NCBI GenBank assembly: GCA_026770585.1
Contig: MU647503.1
Coordinates: 4,699 to 14,858 of the forward strand
Length of the DNA stretch: 10,160 bases
Direction of reading: 5' to 3'
Source: Baffinella frigidus
Lineage: Eukaryota; Cryptophyceae; Cryptomonadales; Baffinellaceae
Positions within the stretch are counted from its first letter, which is position 1; each line of letters opens with the position of its first letter. The translations under genes and the position numbers were made by a program. Positions 1-4,820 of this stretch are shown in pieces. A model generated the notes under the pieces. That model was not told where the DNA came from. It was given only the letters and a program-made list of their open reading frames with translations, and made no database searches.

Positions 1-255
1 AGGGCATGTGGTGGCCTATGTCAACTCAGGGCATGTGGTGGCCTATGTCAACTCAGGGCATGTGGTCTATGTCAACTTAGGACATGGGGCGGTGGCCTAT
101 GTCAACTGAGGACATGGAGTTTCATCCTATGTCAACTTAGGACATGGAGTGTCATCCTATGTCAACTTAGGACATGGAGTGTCATCCTATGTCAACTTAG
201 GACATGGAGTGTCATCCTATGTCAACTTAGGACATGGTGTCATCATATGTCAAGT
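1..255. repeat. Left tandem array of 24-30 base units
   Basis: Nine copies of the core ATGTCAACT (last one ATGTCAAGT) start at 18, 45, 69, 99, 129, 159, 189, 219 and 247. Spacings are 27, 24, 30, 30, 30, 30, 30 and 28. The first units carry GTGGCCT before the core and the later ones GTCATCCT. Each unit contains an imperfect dyad, CCTATGTC then seven bases then GACATGG. The array runs off the left edge of the window, so its true length is unknown. No coding function is apparent. Confidence 0.95.
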
Positions 256-391
256 AGGGTGATATTTGGGCTGTTTTTGCACTGACAATGACCACCTGCC
301 CTTGGAGCCATTGGATTTCACGAAATCCAGAATACACATAGGCCCATTCTCAACAGTTTCAATTCAGTTCGGTATCGGTATCTGATACCGT

Positions 392-394
<3 letters not shown>

Positions 395-425
<31 letters not shown>
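395..425. repeat. (TA)n microsatellite
   Basis: About 15 TA dinucleotides lie in the loop of the foldback, followed by the palindrome ATTAATATTAAT. Such tracts are common in eukaryotic, including crustacean, genomes. They are easily unpaired DNA. Confidence 0.97.
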
Positions 426-428
<3 letters not shown>

Positions 429-434
429 TATTAA

Positions 435-440
<6 letters not shown>

Positions 441-469
<29 letters not shown>
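441..469. repeat. (GA)n microsatellite
   Basis: About 14 uninterrupted GA dinucleotides lie 15 bases right of the TA tract, inside the foldback loop. In insects GA tracts near heat-shock elements can bind GAGA factor. Whether that applies here is inference. Confidence 0.97.
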
Positions 470-472
<3 letters not shown>

Positions 473-487
473 ATACGTGTTGTCATC

Positions 488-516
488 TGTCAACTTAAGC
501 CGACTGTCAACTTAAG
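488..516. repeat. Paired TGTCAACTTAAG motif
   Basis: The 12-mer TGTCAACTTAAG occurs at 488-499 and 505-516, 17 bases apart, and in reverse orientation at 876-887. It matches the core of the flanking tandem arrays, with TAAG in place of TAGG. The same core is therefore dispersed between the two arrays on both strands. Confidence 0.85.
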
Positions 517-610
517 ACGTGAGTATTTGTATGCGAACCGATACCGATACCGAACTAAATTGAAACTGTCGAGAATGGGCCTATGTGTTTTCTGGAAAAT
601 CGCCGAAATC

Positions 611-639
611 TGGTCACGTCCCCCCTGTGGTCACGTCCC
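611..639. repeat. Direct repeat with TCACGT core
   Basis: TGGTCACGTCCC occurs at 611-622 and 628-639. The CACGT part resembles an E-box or bZIP half site. It lies about 25 bases left of the heat-shock element array. A regulatory role is possible but unsupported beyond position. Confidence 0.5.
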
Positions 640-663
640 AAATAGAGTCCATCTAAACGAATC

Positions 664-691
664 GAATGTTCTAGAACGCTCTAGAGCCTTC
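664..691 (+). promoter_or_regulatory. Six-unit heat-shock element
   Basis: Alternating pentamers are in perfect five-base register: GAA at 664, TTC at 669, GAA at 674, CTC at 679, GAG at 684 and TTC at 689. Four of the six match nGAAn/nTTCn exactly and two carry one substitution. This is the binding site pattern of the trimeric heat-shock factor HSF1 of eukaryotes, where three units suffice and more bind cooperatively. A TATAAGA lies 18 bases to the right. It may drive a stress-induced transcript rightward, but no matching coding sequence is visible. Confidence 0.75.
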
Positions 692-709
692 GATAAGACA
701 GTCACCTGG

Positions 710-716
710 TATAAGA
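710..716 (+). promoter_or_regulatory. TATA-like box next to heat-shock element
   Basis: TATAAGA lies 18 bases downstream of the six-unit heat-shock element, a usual spacing for heat-shock promoters. It would place a start near 738-745. A caution: it is part of an 18-base imperfect tandem duplication (692 and 710, ATAAGACAGTCACC-like), so the match could be incidental. Confidence 0.35.
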
Positions 717-735
717 CACTCACTTGGGGTGTGTA

Positions 736-743
736 TTACGTCA
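736..743. promoter_or_regulatory. CRE/ATF-like site
   Basis: TTACGTCA (reverse TGACGTAA) is a full bZIP-type octamer of the CREB/ATF class. It lies between the two heat-shock elements. One 8-mer can occur by chance, so confidence rests mainly on its position. Confidence 0.35.
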
Positions 744-756
744 ATCGAAGCACATA

Positions 757-769
757 GAATGTTCTAGAG
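757..769 (+). promoter_or_regulatory. Second heat-shock element, three units
   Basis: GAA at 757, TTC at 762 and GAG at 767 are in five-base register, the minimum for an HSF trimer. It belongs to a diverged duplication of the 660-703 segment: both copies continue into GATAAGACAGTCACC. The heat-shock element was therefore duplicated together with its flank. Confidence 0.6.
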
Positions 770-801
770 CTTAGATAAGACAGTCACCGGCATATCCCGG
801 T

Positions 802-957
802 GAACGAAGAAAGTCCATTAGGAATTACCGATAGCGAACTGGGCCCAACTTGCATGTCAACTTAGGTCGTGACGCCTTAAGTTGACACCTGCGAACGAAG
901 ACAGTCCATTAGGAATTACCGATAGCGAACTGGTCCCAACTTGCATGTCAACTTAGG
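802..957. repeat. 65-base direct duplication
   Basis: Bases 802-866 and 893-957 match at 63 of 65 positions, offset 91. Both end in the array core ATGTCAACTTAGG. The second copy leads straight into the right tandem array and the first is followed by an inverted core at 876-887. The array probably grew out of this duplicated edge. Confidence 0.92.
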
Positions 958-1257
958 GCATGTGGTGGCCTATGTCAACTTAGGGCATGTGGTGGCCTAT
1001 GTCAACTTTGGACATGGGGCGGTGGCTTATGTCAACTGAGGACATGGGACGGTGGCCTATGTCAACTGAGGACATGGGGCGGTGGCCTATGTCAACTTAG
1101 GACATGGAGTGACATCCTATGTCAACTTAGGACATGGGGCGGTGGCCTATGTCAACTTAGGACATGGAGTGACATCCTATGTCAACTGAGGACATGTGGT
1201 CTATGTCAACTTAGGGCATGTGGTGGCCTATGTCAACTTAGGGCATGTGGTGGCCTA
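945..1257. repeat. Right tandem array of 24-30 base units
   Basis: Eleven cores ATGTCAACT start at 945, 972, 999, 1029, 1059, 1089, 1119, 1149, 1179, 1203 and 1230. Spacings are 27, 27, six of 30, 24 and 27. It is the same family and orientation as the left array. GTGGCCT-type and GACATCCT-type units are interleaved. The final GGCCTAT passes directly into TATAAAGG, so the array abuts a TATA box. Confidence 0.95.
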
Positions 1258-1262
1258 TAAAG
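1256..1262 (+). promoter_or_regulatory. TATA box at end of right array
   Basis: TATAAAG matches the strong eukaryotic TATA consensus and would place a start near 1285-1292. Upstream lie the 11-unit repeat array and, 490 bases away, the heat-shock elements. Downstream is a hairpin-rich stretch without an obvious long coding frame, then a strong splice-donor sequence at 1478. The first open frames (ATG at 1349 and 1369) end by 1472. Confidence 0.45.
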
Positions 1263-1287
1263 GAGCTCTATGAGCGGGTAGAAGTAC

Positions 1288-1414
1288 AGCAGGGGAATCT
1301 GCTCACAGGAGGCGGCGCGGAGCGCCGCGGCAGGCAGACAGACACAGGAATGGGCAGGCAAATTTCGGATGAAGCTCCGACCCCGAAATTCCCCCTTCTC
1401 GTGAAGAGGGAATT
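1288..1414 (+). other. Hairpin-rich segment, possible structured RNA leader
   Basis: Three hairpins follow the TATA box. AGCAG/CTGCT pairs at 1288-1303. GCGGCGC/GCGCCGC pairs at 1312-1328 with a 3-base loop. A 12-pair stem with one mismatch at 1387-1414 has the loop TCGT. A competing stem, AATTTCGG (1361-1368) with CCGAAATT (1383-1390), overlaps the last one, so two folds exclude each other. I recognise no known RNA family. It could be a 5' leader or a noncoding RNA, or the pairing may matter only as DNA. Confidence 0.35.
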
Positions 1415-2976
1415 GGAGCCGTTAGCTGCCTTCCTTGTATTAATCACGTCTCCACTTTTCCACCTCACTTGACTTTGGTAAGTCAACTGCTTCGCCCAGA
1501 CATCCTTAAGTTGATCTTTCTTAAGTATCCCAGGGGGTCCTGAGCCTTCCTTGCTACTCTCGGGAGGCTCACAACCTATCCACGTCATACTGGTCTCTCA
1601 CCCTCGCTCACGAGGAGAAAGAGACACATCCACTAGTCGAAGCCCGCTTCCCTGGGAATCGAGTGCGCGGAAGGAGAAGTTGAGGGTACGTCTTGTCGAG
1701 AAGGCGTTCCGCGGATAGGAGTCGCTCGGATTCCGTCCTGGTAGGGGGACGGTCGAGTTGATTTGTTCTTTTGAGGATTTGCATTTTATCGTTCTTTGCA
1801 GACGAGATGTAAGAGGATAGAGAGTGATACTTGAGGTCTGAGGTTAGTGTGTCACCTGAGGGACAGCCTGGAAGTTGGAGTGAGTCAGTGGTGAAAAAGC
1901 TTCATGAGAGGTTCAGGGGTCAGCCTGCGACTCCCTCTAATCGGGGGAGTTGGATTGACACCTGACTCACGAGTTCTGTAATAAGGAGGTTATGGCGAAC
2001 AAGCCTTGAGTTAAGGTTAGGGGGATGAGTTCAGGAGTCAGAGCAAGGTCGGGAACTTCATCTCGGCTCTGGGTCGTCTTCGTCTCATTCCTTGTCAATT
2101 CGAGGTGTGGCCTTTTAGTCAAGTCAGATCAATATCACTTTCCGTTTTCAGAATCTTCGAGAGCGGAGCTTTTCTTTCGAGGGAGTCATTCAGGTCGGGA
2201 ACGATGGCACCTGGGGTGGCCAGCATTGGAGGGGACAGAGGAGACCGAGAGTCTCTTTCATCTCCAAGTCACCTTGAGAGAAGAGGGATGGTAAGGTCAG
2301 TTCTGAGTTAGGAGTCTCTTTCGCGTCGAAGAGATTAGTAGATGTATCTCCTATCTTGTCATGGGCCTATTCGCGGGAGGTGATTCCATGAGGAGGCATT
2401 TGAGGGGAGGTCAAGAATTCTTCTCCCAACACTGGGCTTGGTCAAACACTGACACGGCGTTCAATGTTTCGAGAGGTCACAGCCCGTCTCCCGATGCCTC
2501 ATGTTGTGAGTGGAAGCTGTACTCGGACTTCCCTGGATTCAGGGTAATCGTTCAAGATAGAGCGTTTCTTTGGTTGTTTTGTTTAAGGTAAAGGGGTTGG
2601 ACTGGATCCCAGAGTTTCGGGGGGGGATTCTGTCCTGTTTGGTCTTCCAGTTCTGCTTCCGTCCGGTCTACTTCCTCGAGCTTCCGTTGTCCTGCGCGAG
2701 GGGAGGGTGCCCGATAGGTTCTGGGTTAACACGAGGGTGGCGAGGCCTTATCCGACCGGATGGACCCGCTTTCTGAGCGTGCCTTGGAGTGGGAGAGTCA
2801 GGGGAGTTTTCGGAAATCAGATATTATTCCGACACCTTGGTTACACCATCTCCAATTGTCATCTATCCCGGTCAACCCCTTCCGGCGCTGTCCTGCTTCA
2901 TAGAGAGGGAGCAGGATGTCGTAGGTTGAGGTTGATAGGGGTTTTGATTCCTAGAGGTAAGAGTTTCTCCATCGCT
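1415..2976. other. No recognisable gene
   Basis: Only short frames occur on either strand, none with a convincing protein composition. A strong donor-like GTAAGT is at 1478-1483. A good acceptor-like pyrimidine tract ending in TAG is at about 2968-2993, and another donor-like AG-GTAAGA at 2957. A plus-strand intron of about 1.5 kb is therefore conceivable. Small hairpins sit at 1592-1624 (GTCTCT/AGAGAC around CCTCG/CGAGG) and 1930-1950 (ACTCCC/GGGAGT). There is a G8 run near 2618-2625. No tRNA or rRNA signature is seen. Confidence 0.5.
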
Positions 2977-3176
2977 CTCCTTGTTGTCTGTAGGCGACAA
3001 GGAGGGGGTGGTGGAGAGAGATGGGTGGTGATCGAGGGTCGGCGCGGAGGATGTCGTAGGTGGCCGATGCTTCCTTCGGGCTCTGTTCATCCTCGGTGGT
3101 TCTCACCGAGGCTGAGTGGTGAAGAGCTCCACTGGAGAGCTCTTCACTTCGAGCCCGGTTGGTTAGGCCGGGCTCG
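2977..3176. other. Cluster of four perfect hairpins
   Basis: Perfect stems occur at 2977-2984/2997-3004 (8 pairs), 3091-3098/3104-3111 (8 pairs, 5-base loop), 3119-3129/3137-3147 (11 pairs, 7-base loop) and 3150-3158/3168-3176 (9 pairs, 9-base loop). The stem sequences are unrelated to each other. The last three are packed into 86 bases. A 186-residue plus frame crosses them, but it is rich in Arg, Gly and Trp and looks spurious. Confidence 0.7.
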
Positions 3177-3180
3177 CTGG

Positions 3181-3540
3181 CGGTTTGTGATGGTCGCGGC
3201 GCTCCGGCTCCTCCAGCCCTCGCTGAAGTGCGCGAGTGGTGGTTGGAGTCGAGGGAGGGGGATGTGACGATTGACGAACGGCGCCCGTGAGGGAGTGGTC
3301 AGGGCGCCGCGGGTGGCGGAGTGCTGCGGCGACGTGACGAAGTTCTTTGTGGAAGAGCGGCAGCGAAGGTTGAGAAGCTCGGACTCCTCCAGCCCTCGCT
3401 GAGGTGTTGACACGGGGAGGCTGCGACGGTCGAGAGGCCTCGGCTCCTCCGGCCCTCGCTTGAGTGTTGGCGCGAGGCAGCTGCGTCGGTGAAGAGGCTT
3501 CGTGCTCCTCCAGCCCTCGCTGAAGTGTCAAGCGCGGTCA
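3181..3540. repeat. 60-base GC-rich repeat family
   Basis: The motif CTCCTCCAGCCCTCGCT, with small changes, recurs at about 3208, 3383, 3443 and 3503. The last three copies form a tandem array with a 60-base period (3361-3540). The first copy (3181-3240) is separated by exactly 120 bases, two periods, which hold a different GC-rich hairpin repeat. Two diverged or replaced units are therefore likely. The region is just beyond the 3' end of the minus-strand gene. No AATAAA-type polyadenylation signal was seen on that strand here. Confidence 0.85.
3278..3325. repeat. Left copy of GC-rich hairpin repeat
   Basis: GGCGCCC at 3280-3286 pairs with GGGCGCC at 3302-3308, spanning 29 bases with GGGAGTGGTC in the loop. 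The same 29-base hairpin, in the same orientation, occurs at 9411-9439 and 9479-9507 on the other side of the large gene. Flanks are partly shared, including GCGACGTGACG-like sequence. Confidence 0.85.
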
Positions 3541-3672
3541 GATCCTTGAGCTTCTGCTGTACTCTCCTCCCGTATCTCGAAGGCTGATAGCAGGTGAAGA
3601 GATTCGGATCATGATCAGCAGAGGTTCAGGGAGGTGACCAGAGGCTGCAGCTGTCTCCTCATTGTCGGGCCT

Positions 3673-3977
3673 CTACCGCTGGGGTGGGAGGAGGTCGATC
3701 AGCTTGCTGTAGATGATGAAGTCGTGGCGGGTGTCACGTGGCAGGGAGCGCTCCTCGTACACCAGGATCTTGTTGTCGTCCCAGGAGAAAGGCGAGTTGC
3801 GAGGTACGTTGATCTGAAGCCACACGGTGCCGAGCGCCTTGTAGGTGGTGTAGTGCTCCCGCGGGCTGCGTAGGTGCGGGCCGCCGCTGGATTTGAACCG
3901 CTCGTGAATGACTCCGTCGTACGGGTCCAGAGTGTTGAGGTCGAGGCCGAGAAGCATGTGCTGGACATCATGCAGCA
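3673..3977 (-). CDS. C-terminal reading frame of the broken minus-strand gene
   Basis: This is the stretch of about 100 codons that looks like the true end of the coding region. It contains ELLHDVQHMLLGLDL, a regular amphipathic helix, then a mixed segment with KALGTVWLQINVP and FIIYSKLIDLLPPQR before the stop. It is in the same frame as the 1557-residue gene, but the region just upstream codes in another frame, so a frame change near 3978 is needed. The upstream part of this open frame (to 4641) is His/Arg/Pro-rich shadow. Joined to the frame before it, strand-strand-helix order suggests a ubiquitin-like beta-grasp fold. That is inference. I do not recognise a family. Confidence 0.55.
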
Positions 3978-4820
3978 GTTCGCCAGCGTGTCCTTCGTAG
4001 CGGAGACCGTAATCGTCGTTGCAGCGTCGTTCGGGAGTCGGATGGAGACGCGTACTGTGGGCATGTGGAAGTCGCGGGCCATGGAGCTCACTCGATTGCT
4101 GTCGGGGTTGGCTATCGGGCGAGGCTGCGGAGCGCCGGGCGCTTCGATCGTCGCGTCCAGCGTCGGAGCGTCTTGGAGGCGGCGCAGGTGACCGAATGCG
4201 GCGAGCAGCCATACTGGAAGGCGTCCGCAGGGCAGAGCGTGGCTCTGCGTCCAGGTCGTCATCTGGGCGTAGTTGGTCCTTGCTGCCTCCATCAGAACGT
4301 TTGACACTGCGACCGTCAGTTCTGTCCGGGCGTCCGTTCCGTAGTTGGCGGGACCGATCTTGCCGTCGCGGATGTTCATCAGGCCGTCGATGCCGTGCTG
4401 CAGCGGGAGCGTGAGGAACAGTCCCTGCTCGTTCCGTTCGCCGTATGGCGCCCAGTGCAGCTGGAATGTGCGGCGGTTGGAGCGGATCGTCGGCGGCGAG
4501 GTGAGGGTGTTGGCCGTGATGTCCCGTGCCAGCGCGTGGTGGACGGACAGCGTGTTCTCCTCGAAGGCGTTCGACAGTGAGATGCGGACGGGGAGGTTGA
4601 GGGTGGTCGTCGCCGAGGTGGTGAGGTCGAGGATGCCCCACTGCATGCCTTCCCCGGGGTCCGGGAGCTCATAGGCGATCACCTCGCTGCGGCTCAGGAA
4701 GGTCACGGCCTCGACGAACTCCGCGTTCAGGCCTGACAGCGCCGTTGGATCGAAGGACAGGCGTAGAAGCGGGGGTTGTTCGTCGGAGCCGTCTTCGCTC
4801 CCGAAGTACATCAGCTGCAT
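3699..4820 (-). CDS. Beta-rich protein or C-terminal domain, unknown function
   Basis: The uninterrupted frame is 373 codons from ATG at 4820. It is also open upstream to a stop at 4935-4937. The part to about 3978 has balanced, protein-like composition with many alternating strands (for example LNLPVRISLSNAF and RTFQLHWAPYG) and a hydrophobic helix, LPVWLLAAFGHL. After about 3978 this frame turns Ser/Thr/Arg-rich and looks like shadow, so the annotated end at 3699 is probably false. It overlaps the last 150 bases of the upstream frame in a different phase. It may be the lumenal or outer domain that follows the membrane segment of the upstream protein, or a separate overlapping gene starting at 4820. 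No recognised domain. Confidence 0.6.
   Translation of the reverse strand: MQLMYFGSEDGSDEQPPLLRLSFDPTALSGLNAEFVEAVTFLSRSEVIAYELPDPGEGMQWGILDLTTSATTTLNLPVRISLSNAFEENTLSVHHALARDITANTLTSPPTIRSNRRTFQLHWAPYGERNEQGLFLTLPLQHGIDGLMNIRDGKIGPANYGTDARTELTVAVSNVLMEAARTNYAQMTTWTQSHALPCGRLPVWLLAAFGHLRRLQDAPTLDATIEAPGAPQPRPIANPDSNRVSSMARDFHMPTVRVSIRLPNDAATTITVSATKDTLANCCMMSSTCFSASTSTLWTRTTESFTSGSNPAAARTYAARGSTTPPTRRSAPCGFRSTYLATRLSPGTTTRSWCTRSAPCHVTPATTSSSTAS

Larger units (their letters stand above)
335..587. repeat. Foldback: 48-base inverted repeat around microsatellites
   Basis: Bases 335-382 and 540-587 are reverse complements at 46 of 48 positions. Weaker complementarity continues outward to about 310 and 612. 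The 157-base spacer holds a TA tract, a GA tract and two copies of TGTCAACTTAAG. A smaller palindrome, CGGTATC-T-GATACCG, sits at the inner end of the left arm (about 376-390). This could be a miniature foldback element, a cruciform-forming origin-like site or a hairpin RNA template. Nothing here distinguishes these. Confidence 0.9.

Noticed and set aside
1-1257. CRISPR array
   Set aside because: The repeat unit is nearly the whole period, with no unique spacers and no cas genes. It is a simple tandem repeat.
1245-1472. 75-residue plus frame after the right array
   Set aside because: Its first codons come from the repeat array and lie upstream of the inferred start, and no protein-like pattern is seen.
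2707-3267. 186-residue plus-strand frame
   Set aside because: Composition is dominated by Arg, Gly, Trp and Ser, it crosses hairpins and repeats, and no domain-like pattern is seen.
3163-3531. 122-residue minus-strand frame with repeated peptides
   Set aside because: The peptide repeats simply reflect the 60-base DNA repeat and the composition is Pro/Arg/Ser-rich.
3540-3672. Polyadenylation signal for the minus-strand gene
   Set aside because: No AATAAA or ATTAAA was found on the minus strand downstream of the stop at 3673, so no terminator is annotated.
3885-3905. tRNA T-arm-like string GGATTTGAACCGC
   Set aside because: It has no acceptor stem, anticodon or D arm around it and lies inside coding sequence.
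3978-4641. Upstream two thirds of the 322-residue minus frame ending at 3673
   Set aside because: Here it is His/Arg/Pro-rich low-complexity translation, while the alternative frame is protein-like. Only the last 100 or so codons look real.
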